A program made the translations under genes and the position numbers. DNA of 64,000 nt from Hamadaea tsunoensis DSM 44101 (GTDB lineage Bacteria; Actinomycetota; Actinomycetes; Mycobacteriales; Micromonosporaceae): NCBI RefSeq assembly GCF_000428945.1, contig NZ_AUAX01000002.1, positions 186,001-250,000 of the forward strand. Direction: 5' to 3'. Below are positions 25,074 through 32,529 of the stretch, piece by piece. Under the pieces are notes generated by a model that had not been told where the DNA came from, made no database searches, and was given only the letters and a program-made list of their open reading frames with translations. How positions within the stretch are numbered: the first letter of the stretch is position 1; each line of letters starts with the position of its first letter.

Positions 25074-25183
25074 ACCCTCAGCGTCCCAGATGGACCGTCA
25101 CACCGAGACCCCGGCGTACGCGGTGCGGTCAGGCGCTGGCGAATCCGGCGATCACCACGAAGAGAACCGCGAGCGGGCAGCGG

Positions 25184-26566
25184 TTAGACGACCGCCGTGT
25201 GCGCGGGTGGTTCGCCGCCGGCGGGCTCAGGATCGCCCGCCCGCGGCACGGGCGGCGGCAGTAGAGCCTGGCGGCGAGGACTGAGTAACGCGAGCGCGGT
25301 GGCACCCAGTGGAAGCAACGCCACCACGAACAGCGGCCTTGCCAGCCCCATGGGTGCGATCAGGGCCGCGGTCAGCGCGGATGCGGCGGCGCCGCCGACG
25401 AAGCAGGCCAGGTTGAACAGGCCGAGGCCGGAGCCGCGCATCGACGGCGGAAGGTGCGCGGACATCTGGCCGGTGAGCACGACCTGCGTGACGGCGAAGG
25501 TGGCGAGGGCGCAGGACGCGGCGGTCACCGCCAGCCAGGCAGCGCCGGTGGCGGCGGCTGCCGCGAGGGCCAGGGCCGTCGCGGCCGTGCTGGCGGCGAG
25601 CAGGCGACGTTGGGCGGAGGGACCGAAGCGTCCGGCCGCCCGCGAGAGCACCGCGCCTACGGCGGCGCCCGGCAGCAGCGCCGCGCCGATGCTCATCGTG
25701 TCCCAGCCGTGCCGGCGCGCCAGCAGTTGCGGGACGGCGTACAGGGTGGCGAACAGTGCGCCGAAGACGCCGACGCCGACCGCCGTGTCGGTCAGGAACC
25801 TGCCGTTGGCCACGATGACGCGGGGCAGTACGCCGTCACGCCGGCGCGCCGTCCACCACGCCAGCGCGGCCGAGGCGCCGATCAGCACGGCGGCCAGGGC
25901 CAGCACCTGCGGCGTACGAAGGTTCAGCGAATGCGCCTGGATCAGCACGACGAGCGCGCTCGCCGCGATGGTGAGCAGCGCGGCACCGGGCGCGTCGAAC
26001 GGGTGGCGCGAGCCGGGACGGCGGGCCAGCGGCAGGCAGAAGGGTACGGCGGCCACGGACAGCACCGGCAGGATCAGGGTGACGCGCCACGACCACCAGG
26101 TGGTGGTGAGCGCGCCGACGAGCGTGGCGGTGGCGGCGAAAGCGGCGACGACCATGCCATAGGCGGCCAGCGTGCGTACGCGCCGCGCAGGTTCGCCGCC
26201 GGCCAGTACGGCGACCGCGCCGGCGGTCACGGCGGCCGAGCCGGCGGCCAGCAGCAGGCGTCCGCCGATGACCACGCCGAGTCCCGTGGCGGTGACGCAG
26301 ACCAGCGCGCCGACGGTCAGCAGGAGCGCCCCGGCGAGCAGGACCGGGCGGACGCCGCGACCGTCCGCGACCCGGCCGGCGACTGCCGTGCCGACGCCGA
26401 GGGCGAGCGCGTGCGCGGTCAGCACCCACACGACGGCGCTCGGCGTGACCTCCAGCGCGCCGGCGACGTCGGGCAGCGCCACAGCCGCGGCCGTGACACC
26501 GAACACGGCCGGTCCGAACAGCGCGCCGACGCGCAGCCCGACCCCGGTGGCCCCCGGCGCCGTCAC
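25184..26566 (-). CDS. MFS drug-type efflux transporter (DHA2-like)
   Basis: The 460-residue protein has about 13-14 hydrophobic helices. The first-loop signature is recognisable as GRVADGRGVRPVL, and further conserved MFS glycines appear in GGRLLLAAGSAAVTAG. Length and helix number fit the 14-TM drug:proton antiporter family (EmrB/QacA type). Translation starts at GTG 26566, which overlaps the cupin stop as GTGA (26566-26563), so the two genes are coupled. The divergent LysR regulator presumably controls the pair. The exported compound is unknown. Confidence 0.87.
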   Translation of the reverse strand: MTAPGATGVGLRVGALFGPAVFGVTAAAVALPDVAGALEVTPSAVVWVLTAHALALGVGTAVAGRVADGRGVRPVLLAGALLLTVGALVCVTATGLGVVIGGRLLLAAGSAAVTAGAVAVLAGGEPARRVRTLAAYGMVVAAFAATATLVGALTTTWWSWRVTLILPVLSVAAVPFCLPLARRPGSRHPFDAPGAALLTIAASALVVLIQAHSLNLRTPQVLALAAVLIGASAALAWWTARRRDGVLPRVIVANGRFLTDTAVGVGVFGALFATLYAVPQLLARRHGWDTMSIGAALLPGAAVGAVLSRAAGRFGPSAQRRLLAASTAATALALAAAAATGAAWLAVTAASCALATFAVTQVVLTGQMSAHLPPSMRGSGLGLFNLACFVGGAAASALTAALIAPMGLARPLFVVALLPLGATALALLSPRRQALLPPPVPRAGDPEPAGGEPPAHTAVV

Positions 26567-27075
26567 GCCCGCTCCCGCAGCGTGTCGCCGGCCCGGACCG
26601 CGTTCCAGGCCGTCGGATCCTGGAAGTACACGTCGTAGTGCTCCTGCAGGGCCAGCAGCGGCTCGAACGGCTCGAGCCCGCGCTGCACCCGACTCAGCGT
26701 GCGGAAGTACTCGAAGCGGTTCACCCCGGGCGTGACCGCGATCAGCAGGTCGACCGGCGATCGCGGCGCGGCGCCGAAGGCGTGGACCAAGCCGGGAGGG
26801 ACGAGCACGACGCCGCCCGCTTCGACCCGGACCGGCACCTCGGCACCCAACTGGAACTCGGCGACGCCGTCGATGACGTAGAAGAGCTCGGCCGATACCG
26901 CGTGATGGTGCGGGCGGGCCCCGTCGGCGCCCGTCCCCAGCGTGAGACGGTTCACCCCGAACACGCCCGAGGTCTGATCAGCGTCGGCGATCAGGCCGAA
27001 CCGGCCGCCGTGCGGCAACGGGGCCTGCTCCGCCTCGCCGGGGCGTACGACCAGTGCTTCGTGGGGATACGGCAT
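26563..27075 (-). CDS. Cupin-domain protein
   Basis: The 170-residue product has one cupin barrel. Motif 1 reads PHHHAVSAELFYVIDG (metal-binding His residues and Glu), and motif 2 reads LVPPGLVHAFG with the second His. Such single-domain cupins bind a divalent metal and act as quercetinase-like dioxygenases, isomerases or sensors of small aromatic molecules. The start ATG 27075 is preferred over an upstream in-frame codon at 27123 because homology to the cupin family begins near MPYPHEALVVRPGE. The gene leads a two-gene unit with the MFS transporter, divergent from LysR. Confidence 0.85.
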   Translation of the reverse strand: MPYPHEALVVRPGEAEQAPLPHGGRFGLIADADQTSGVFGVNRLTLGTGADGARPHHHAVSAELFYVIDGVAEFQLGAEVPVRVEAGGVVLVPPGLVHAFGAAPRSPVDLLIAVTPGVNRFEYFRTLSRVQRGLEPFEPLLALQEHYDVYFQDPTAWNAVRAGDTLRERA

Positions 27076-27189
27076 GACAGCTCCTTCGTCGGTGACGTCT
27101 CCATTCGACGACCGCGCCGGCATCCGAACCAGGACCAGCTACCGTCGGCAGTGATCACCCAACGCGATGAATCGAAGGAGGTCGGTGCG
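27076..27189. promoter_or_regulatory. Divergent promoter region, LysR gene / cupin-MFS unit
   Basis: This 114-bp gap between divergent starts is where a LysR regulator would bind. A spaced inverted motif (TTCG near 27104 and CGAA near 27124) and CGATGAATCG near the LysR ribosome-binding site are possible half-sites. No unambiguous T-N11-A box could be assigned by eye. Confidence 0.4.
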
Positions 27190-28131
27190 GTGGAGCTGCG
27201 GCAGCTGCAGTACTTCGTCGCTGTCGCCGAGGAGGGCGGGTTCGGCCGCGCGGCGGAACGGCTCAGCATCGTGCAGTCGGCGGTCAGCCAGCAGGTCCGC
27301 ACCCTGGAACGGACGCTCGGCGTGCAGCTGTTCGACCGGTCGACCCGTCATGTCCGGCTCACCGGAGCCGGGGAGCGGCTGCTGCCCGAGGCACGGGCGG
27401 TACTCGCGGCCGTCGAGCGGACCCGCCGCGTCGCCACCGGCATCGCCGCCGGTGATGACGGAGTGCTGCGTCTGGGTACCATCCACGGCCCCGGCGACCG
27501 GATCTACCGGCTCCTCGCGGAACTGGCCCAACTCGCCCCGGGACTCTCCGTACGCCCCCGCCGGCTCCCGGTGGCCGAGCGCCTGGCCGCCGTCCGCGCC
27601 GGCGAGCTCGACGCCGCACTGGTGCGTGCCGCCTCGACCGCACCAGGGTTGAACCTTCGGTCCGTGTGGAGCGATCCGCTCTTCGTGGCGGTCACCGCCG
27701 GCCATCCGCTGCCATCCGGTTCCGCGGTACGCCTCGCGCAGTTCGCCGCGCTACCCCTGCATCTCGCCCCGCGTGAGGCGAACGAGCCCTTCCACGACCT
27801 CGTCACCGACGCCCTCCGGTCGTCCGGCATCCAGCCACCTCGGGCGACGCCGTTCACCGGCCTGCAGGAGGCGCTGTCCTCGATCGCCGCCGAACCGCCG
27901 TCGTGGACGGTGCTCTACAACGTCACCGGCCTGCCCGCCATGCCGAACGTCGCCTTCCACCGCCTGATCGAGCCCACGGTCACCACCGCGCTCGCCGTGC
28001 CGCCCGGGCCACCGAATCCTGCGGTACGCCATTTGCTACGGGCGCTGGCGCGTACGGCACCCCGACCGACTGTCGAGGGAGCCGAGACGACGACCGGGTA
28101 TCCATCCCGTTTGGACGTTGCGCCTAGCTGA
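27190..28131 (+). CDS. LysR-family transcriptional regulator
   Basis: The 313-residue product has the standard layout: an N-terminal winged HTH (residues 1-60: ELRQLQYFVAVAEEGGF, AERLSIVQSAVSQQV, LFDRSTRHVRLTGAG), a linker helix and a two-lobed effector domain from about residue 90. GTG 27190 has AAGGAGG 7-8 bp upstream and matches the conserved MELRQL start. Its divergence from the cupin-MFS pair suggests that it activates efflux or turnover of a small, perhaps aromatic, effector. The C-terminal 30 residues are family-atypical and disordered. Confidence 0.92.
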   Translation: MELRQLQYFVAVAEEGGFGRAAERLSIVQSAVSQQVRTLERTLGVQLFDRSTRHVRLTGAGERLLPEARAVLAAVERTRRVATGIAAGDDGVLRLGTIHGPGDRIYRLLAELAQLAPGLSVRPRRLPVAERLAAVRAGELDAALVRAASTAPGLNLRSVWSDPLFVAVTAGHPLPSGSAVRLAQFAALPLHLAPREANEPFHDLVTDALRSSGIQPPRATPFTGLQEALSSIAAEPPSWTVLYNVTGLPAMPNVAFHRLIEPTVTTALAVPPGPPNPAVRHLLRALARTAPRPTVEGAETTTGYPSRLDVAPS

Positions 28132-28153
28132 CCCGCCCGGTCTTGCCCGTGGG

Positions 28154-28903
28154 TCACCGGAAGAACCGCGGTTGCAGCGGATCGGGTGATGTCAGGTCCG
28201 GGCACTCGGCGGCGAACCCTTCCGATACCGGTCGCCACGCACCCTGATCCGGACGCCCGCTCAGTCGATCCGCCTCCTTGATGGCTTTGACGAGCTGCTC
28301 CGTGGTGAGTGGGATCGCCGCAATGTAGATCCGACCGACGTGGTGGCAGTGCATTTCCCATCTCGGGCGGTCCGTGAGCGGCTCGTCCGCGACGGCGATC
28401 AGGTCCTGGAACCGCCAACCCAAAGGCCCCGCCAGCTTGCTCAGCGTCGGCCAGCGGTGTTCATCGTGCCGGTCGCGCGTCAGCCTTCCCCTGATGGTGC
28501 TGAGCGACAGCACCACGAACGGAAGCTCTCTGAGCCCGAAACCTCTGTTGCGCAACAAGCCTCTGAGTATGGTCGAAAACCTGCCGGCGTCTGGATGCAG
28601 ATCCCCCATGCCGAGTGGCTCCGCAAGCGTGGCAGTGTGTGGCCCCGCGGTCGGCAGCGTGTGGATGAACGCCTTCAGCGCCGCCATCTGAGAGTGATCG
28701 CAGAACGTGACGCGGTAGGCGAACTCCCGCACCACCTGGCGGTCTCGCTCCGGCGGGAGAAGTTCCGCCGGCACCGGATGCCCGGCGATCATCAGTAGGT
28801 CCGAGGTGAGCATATCGAGCGTGCCCGCGAGTTCCACGCATCGATTCGGATCTGTGTCAGCTCCGTGAGCTACCAGGTCCCTGAGAAGATCGGCCCGCCG
28901 CAC
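28154..28903 (-). CDS. Hypothetical protein with possible divergent HTH
   Basis: This 249-residue soluble protein has no signal peptide. An N-terminal helical part (VELAGTLDMLTSDLLMIAG) precedes a central stretch that resembles a Cro/CI-type helix-turn-helix (GLRELPFVVLSLSTIRGRL, then PTLSKLAGPLGWRFQDLI), followed by a C-terminal domain with a His-rich strand (EMHCHHVGRIYIAA). It starts at GTG 28903, 15 bp after the glycosyltransferase stop, so the two genes are probably cotranscribed. It may be a regulator or partner of that enzyme, but this is inferred only from layout and a weak HTH resemblance. Confidence 0.6.
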   Translation of the reverse strand: MRRADLLRDLVAHGADTDPNRCVELAGTLDMLTSDLLMIAGHPVPAELLPPERDRQVVREFAYRVTFCDHSQMAALKAFIHTLPTAGPHTATLAEPLGMGDLHPDAGRFSTILRGLLRNRGFGLRELPFVVLSLSTIRGRLTRDRHDEHRWPTLSKLAGPLGWRFQDLIAVADEPLTDRPRWEMHCHHVGRIYIAAIPLTTEQLVKAIKEADRLSGRPDQGAWRPVSEGFAAECPDLTSPDPLQPRFFR

Positions 28904-28918
28904 CTCGCCACTGTAGGC

Positions 28919-29716
28919 CTACTGTCGCGGCATCGGGCGGCGGATGGCCGCGAACAAGCCGGCCAGGGCTTGTGAGCGGCCACCAGCCGCGTCGATACCG
29001 GCAATCGCGGCTACGCCTTCGATGACCCACTCGTTCCACATAGGGCGATCACGGGCATCGAGGCGACCGCTGGAAACGGCGAGCCGAAGAACGGCGGCGG
29101 CGATTTCGCTGCCCATCGCGGGCTTGTGCCGGAACCGGCTGGCGATGACACCGAGGTGCTGGACCGCGCACGTGCCACCGGCCGTGGCGACGGTGATGTT
29201 GATGTGCGCCTCGACGCCGAAGTCGTTGGGCAGCACCGAGTTCAGATAGCGGCGGCGGACAGCCCGGTACCCGGTCAGCGAATTGGCGCCGAGCCGGCCG
29301 GCGACTTCCGGAAAGAACCTGCTGACCAGCGGCTCGTACAGGGTGAAGGTATTACTCAGGATGGTGCCGGGATCGGCGTACTCCCAGTCACCGGCGATGT
29401 GGTCGGCGGTGCCGTTGACAGCCGCGGCACGCAAGAGGGCGGGCACGTTCTCGGGGGAAGAACCCAGATCCGCGTCAAGGAAGCACACCCACTGGGTGTC
29501 GATGACTCGCAGAGCCGCGTTCATCGCAGCGCCCTTGCCGATGGGGCCGGCGAGGACCTCGGCGCCGGCCGCGGCCGCCTTTCCGGCAGTGCCGTCGGTG
29601 GATGCGCTGTCGACGACCATCACCCGGTCACCTTGGTGAGCCGCTTGCAATGCCTGAGAGACAACGGTCGCCACGGTGTCCTGCTCGTTGTGGGCCGGGA
29701 TGACAAAGGTGAACAA
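28919..29716 (-). CDS. Family 2 glycosyltransferase
   Basis: The GT-A fold starts FTFVIPAHNEQDTVATVV and continues with VMVVDSASTDGTAGKAAAAG and the metal-binding DxD-type CFLDADLGS. The acceptor part has GVEAHINIT. The layout resembles glucosyl-3-phosphoglycerate synthase and related transferases that use a nucleotide sugar, but the exact substrate is not evident. The start is uncertain. TTG 29716 (MFTFVIP, 265 residues) has GGAAGG 9 bp upstream and fits the domain edge; the in-frame GTG at 29842 or ATG at 29785 would add up to 42 residues lacking domain character. It is followed by the HTH-like gene. Confidence 0.8.
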   Translation of the reverse strand: MFTFVIPAHNEQDTVATVVSQALQAAHQGDRVMVVDSASTDGTAGKAAAAGAEVLAGPIGKGAAMNAALRVIDTQWVCFLDADLGSSPENVPALLRAAAVNGTADHIAGDWEYADPGTILSNTFTLYEPLVSRFFPEVAGRLGANSLTGYRAVRRRYLNSVLPNDFGVEAHINITVATAGGTCAVQHLGVIASRFRHKPAMGSEIAAAVLRLAVSSGRLDARDRPMWNEWVIEGVAAIAGIDAAGGRSQALAGLFAAIRRPMPRQ

Positions 29717-30046
29717 GAGGTGGGACCTTCCGTTGTGAGCCGTCTGTGCGGCGATACCGCGGCAGTCCGGCGTGGACTGCCGCATATACGGTTGTGCCCC
29801 GGTTCCACGGCCGACTTCGGCCGGTCCCGAATCGTACGGCACCGGCGAAAAGGCGTGACGACAGGAATTCCATGTGCCGATGGACGGCGCAATGGAAGAG
29901 TGGCAATGGGCAGGTTCCGCGGACGCGTAGCAATTGCCCGTTTCGATGCAGCCCGTTTCAGTGCAGCCCGCTGCACGGCGAGCTGATGGGGACGCGCAGC
30001 CGTCGGGCGCGCGCCGCGCCCATCAAACCGACGCCGATCAGAGCGG
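29717..30046. other. Intergenic region with 15-bp tandem repeat
   Basis: The 330 bp between the glycosyltransferase and the next gene hold no credible gene. A 15-bp unit (CCCGTTTCGATGCAG, CCCGTTTCAGTGCAG) is repeated in tandem at 29937-29951 and 29952-29966, followed by a partial third copy. The promoter of the glycosyltransferase unit should lie here, but none is recognised. Confidence 0.5.
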
Positions 30047-30331
30047 TCAGAACGGGGCCAGATCCTCGCCCATCAGGGCCAGGACGGTGTTCTTCGATCC
30101 ACCCTTGAGGCCCTGCACGACGACCTTGCCGGACCGACCGTCCGGCATTTCCAGCGTCAATGTCTTGCCGACCGGGCTGTTGATGCGGGCGGAACCGGCC
30201 GCGAGGCGGAAATCGCCCGCCCACGGCGAAATGCCACCCTTACGCGCCGGTTCGGTGAAAAGGGCGGCGGTGCCGGACATTCGCGTACCGTCTGCGGACA
30301 GCAGAACTGCGGGACTTCGATAAGTTGCCAT
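30047..30331 (-). CDS. Small hypothetical protein, 94 aa
   Basis: The product is a compact, mostly beta-stranded protein with segments SPAVLLSADGTRMSGTAAL, INSPVGKTLTLEMPDG and SGKVVVQGLKGG. It has no signal peptide or membrane segment. ATG 30331 (MATYRSP) has a GGTGGTGG stretch upstream. The repeated Gly/Asp turns suggest an Ig-like or small beta-barrel fold. It resembles small actinobacterial proteins of unknown function that accompany oxidoreductases, but no family name can be given. It lies downstream of the membrane-protein gene on the same strand with a 45-bp gap. Confidence 0.6.
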   Translation of the reverse strand: MATYRSPAVLLSADGTRMSGTAALFTEPARKGGISPWAGDFRLAAGSARINSPVGKTLTLEMPDGRSGKVVVQGLKGGSKNTVLALMGEDLAPF

Positions 30332-30376
30332 ATTCCACCACCTTATACGACGGCGCCGTGTCCTGGTGGACCGACC

Positions 30377-30613
30377 TCATTTGTCCCGGCTCGGGCGCGC
30401 CGCCGAGCGCAGCATCATCTCGAACCGGACGGCGATGTATCCGAGGAAGACCGCGAACGCTATCGCGCCGACCCGCAACACCGGGTCGCCGTCCGGCAGA
30501 CCCCAGCCGCCGATGGCGCACGCCAGGACCGTCAACACCAGCAGCCAGACGAGCGCTCGCCAGAGAACCGACATGACGAGGGCCCGCCGGCCGGCGTTCC
30601 GGGGTGGTCGCAT
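30377..30613 (-). CDS. Small membrane protein, two TM segments
   Basis: This 78-residue product has two predicted membrane helices (about residues 18-36, LWRALVWLLVLTVLACAIGG, and 45-62, GAIAFAVFLGYIAVRF), a basic N-terminus (RPPRNAGRR) and a basic C-terminal tail. ATG 30613 is preferred over the upstream in-frame start at 30634, which would overlap the HxlR gene. It follows HxlR by 4 bp and is probably cotranscribed with it. Function is unknown. Confidence 0.55.
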   Translation of the reverse strand: MRPPRNAGRRALVMSVLWRALVWLLVLTVLACAIGGWGLPDGDPVLRVGAIAFAVFLGYIAVRFEMMLRSAARPSRDK

Positions 30614-30617
30614 GGCC

Positions 30618-31169
30618 TCATGATGTCGCAGCACCGCCGCCGACGACAGGGTCCGGGTCGCCGCACGGTCCGTCGGCGACCGCGGCTTCGTACGCCGCCT
30701 GCAGCTCGGCGAAGACCGACGGCGTACCCGGCGGGCGGGCGATTCCCAGGTGCTGTTCGCGCAGCTCGTCCATGAACCGGTCCCACAGTTCGGGGCCGCC
30801 TCGTTCGAGCAGTTCCGCGCGTACCGACAGCTCGTGGGTCACGGGCATGTGCCGCCGCCCCCAGGAGCCGAGCGCCGCCATCACCGGCACCAGCTGTACG
30901 CCCGCTTCGGTGAGGCTGTAGCGGATCTTCTGCCGGTGGGACTTGTCGTCGGCCCGCCACAGCAGCCCGTGGCCGACCAGCCGCCGCAGCCGGTCGGCCA
31001 GGATGTTGGAGGCGATGCCCTCCTGGGACCCGGTCAGCAGTTCGCGGAAGTAGTGGCGGTCGCCGAACATCACGTCGCGCAAGATCACCAGCGACCACCG
31101 GTCGCCCAGCACCTCGACCGCGAGGTTGATCGGGCAGCCGGACCGGTGGGGATCGGGTAGGTCAGTCAT
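30618..31169 (-). CDS. HxlR-family transcriptional regulator
   Basis: The 183-residue product has the winged helix of the HxlR family: CPINLAVEVLGDRWSLVILR near the N-terminus with its single Cys12, FRELLTGSQEGIASNILADRL and the wing region LLWRADDKSHRQKIRYSLTE. HxlR proteins often sense reactive electrophiles through a conserved Cys and control nearby oxidoreductase genes. The gene is divergent from a flavin-type oxidoreductase gene, with direct repeats between them, which fits that scheme. ATG 31169 is the first in-frame ATG at the domain edge. Confidence 0.9.
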   Translation of the reverse strand: MTDLPDPHRSGCPINLAVEVLGDRWSLVILRDVMFGDRHYFRELLTGSQEGIASNILADRLRRLVGHGLLWRADDKSHRQKIRYSLTEAGVQLVPVMAALGSWGRRHMPVTHELSVRAELLERGGPELWDRFMDELREQHLGIARPPGTPSVFAELQAAYEAAVADGPCGDPDPVVGGGAATS

Positions 31170-31187
31170 CGGGACTGATGGTACTTC

Positions 31188-31239
31188 GCAATCGGTTGTG
31201 TTAGCGTCACGCCCGACTACTCTCGTTCTGCAATCAGTT
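31188..31239. promoter_or_regulatory. Direct repeats between divergent HxlR and oxidoreductase genes
   Basis: GCAATCGGTT (31188-31197) and GCAATCAGTT (31230-31239) are near-identical decamers 42 bp apart, about four helical turns. Each is preceded by a similar TTC context. They lie in the 81-bp gap between the starts at 31169 and 31251 and are candidate sites for the HxlR protein. Confidence 0.5.
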
Positions 31240-31250
31240 TCGGGGGCGTG

Positions 31251-31793
31251 ATGGAACCGATCAGCGAACACATCGACCGCCGCTACAGCGACGAGGACGC
31301 CGCGAGCCTCGCGTGGACCGCCGCGCTGGCGCGACTGGCAGCGGCGCAGGTCGCCTGGATCGTGACGGTGCGGCCGGACGGCCGACCGCACGCGACACCG
31401 ATGGTCCCGGTGGTCGACGACGGCAGGGTCTACTTCCACACCGGCAGCACCGAGGTGAAGTACGCCAACCTGCAGGCCAATCCCCAGGTGCTGGTGCTGG
31501 CCGGCGACACCGGCTGGGAGCGCGGTCTCGACGTGGTCGCCGAGGGCGTCGCCGAGCCGGTCACCGACGAGTCCGTGCTGCGGCGCCTCGCGGAGCTGTT
31601 TCGCGAGCGCTGGGACGGCCGCTGGCAGCTGGACATCCGCGACGGCGAGCTGGCCGCAGTGACACCGGGTACGCGGCTCGTCGCCTTCGCGGTCACCCCG
31701 GCCAAGGCGTACGCCTTCACCAAGGGCGAGCCGTTCAGCCAGACCACCTACCGCTTCCCCGCGTACGCCGACGGCGGCCCGCAAGGGGCGTAA
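31251..31793 (+). CDS. Pyridoxamine 5'-phosphate oxidase-fold (flavin/F420-type) oxidoreductase
   Basis: The 180-residue split-barrel protein has the family motifs WIVTVRPDGRPHATPMVPV and VYFHTGSTEVKYANLQANP, which bind the isoalloxazine phosphate. This is typical of actinobacterial PNPOx-like flavin- or F420-dependent enzymes. A GTG at 31248 immediately precedes the chosen ATG 31251, and GGGGGC lies a few bases upstream, so either could serve. It is divergent from HxlR and presumably regulated by it. The S51 peptidase follows after 71 bp. The substrate is unknown. Confidence 0.85.
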   Translation: MEPISEHIDRRYSDEDAASLAWTAALARLAAAQVAWIVTVRPDGRPHATPMVPVVDDGRVYFHTGSTEVKYANLQANPQVLVLAGDTGWERGLDVVAEGVAEPVTDESVLRRLAELFRERWDGRWQLDIRDGELAAVTPGTRLVAFAVTPAKAYAFTKGEPFSQTTYRFPAYADGGPQGA

Positions 31794-31864
31794 CCTTCCG
31801 CACCGGCCGGGGCCGGCATCCACTGGAACCGCCGGGCGACGACACGGATCAGAAAGGCCGATTG

Positions 31865-32524
31865 ATGAAGCTTCTGCTCACCTCCGCCGGAGTGAAGAAC
31901 AAGAGCATCGAGAACGCGCTCGTCGAACTCCTGGGCAAACCGATCGCGGAGTCCACCGCCCTGTGCATCCCCACCGGCGGCTACGGCGCCAGCTACAGCC
32001 GGCCGGCCGGCCCCTGGCGATTCCTCGCCGGCAAGTCCGACCAGCCCATGACCGAGCTGGGCTGGAAGTCGCTGGGCGTGCTCGAACTGACCGCGCTGCC
32101 GACGATGGACCGCGACCGCTGGATCCCCTGGGTACGCGAGACCGACGCCCTGCTGGTCAACGGCGGGGACGCCGTCTACCTGGCGCACTGGATGCGCGAG
32201 TCGGGGCTCGCCGACCTCCTGCCGTCGCTGACCGAGACGGTCTGGTTGAGTTTCAGCGCCGGAAGCATGGTGCTGACCCCGCGCATCGGACCGGAGTTCG
32301 TCGACTGGAAGGCGCCCACCGGCGACAAGACGCTCGGTGTCGTGGACTTCTCGATCTTCCCGCACGTCGACCACCCGGCCCTGCCCGAGAACACGATGGC
32401 CGAGGCGGAGAAGTGGGCCGCCGGGCTGGACAACCCGGCGTACGCGATCGACGACGACACCGCGATCAAGGTGGTCGACGGCGACGTCGAGATCGTGTCC
32501 GAGGGCCACTGGAGACTTCTGTAG
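31865..32524 (+). CDS. Peptidase S51 (dipeptidase E-like)
   Basis: The 219-residue protein shows the nucleophile elbow LSFSAGSMVL of the S51 family, with the catalytic Ser in FSAGS. It also has the glutamine-amidotransferase-like fold landmarks LLVNGGDAVYLAHWM and VVDFSIFPHVDHP with a His in the usual region. S51 enzymes cleave small acidic or cyanophycin-type peptides in the cytosol. ATG 31865 opens MKLLLTSAG, the typical first strand; an AGAAAGG sequence lies upstream. It is convergent with the ABC-F gene, 5 bp between stops. Confidence 0.87.
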   Translation: MKLLLTSAGVKNKSIENALVELLGKPIAESTALCIPTGGYGASYSRPAGPWRFLAGKSDQPMTELGWKSLGVLELTALPTMDRDRWIPWVRETDALLVNGGDAVYLAHWMRESGLADLLPSLTETVWLSFSAGSMVLTPRIGPEFVDWKAPTGDKTLGVVDFSIFPHVDHPALPENTMAEAEKWAAGLDNPAYAIDDDTAIKVVDGDVEIVSEGHWRLL

Positions 32525-32529
32525 GCATG

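Noticed and set aside
31188-31239. Whether the HxlR repeats belong to the TGATC elements because of the 42-bp offset
   Set aside because: The decamer lacks TGATC, is only direct and has no inverted partner; the shared offset is most simply helical phasing.
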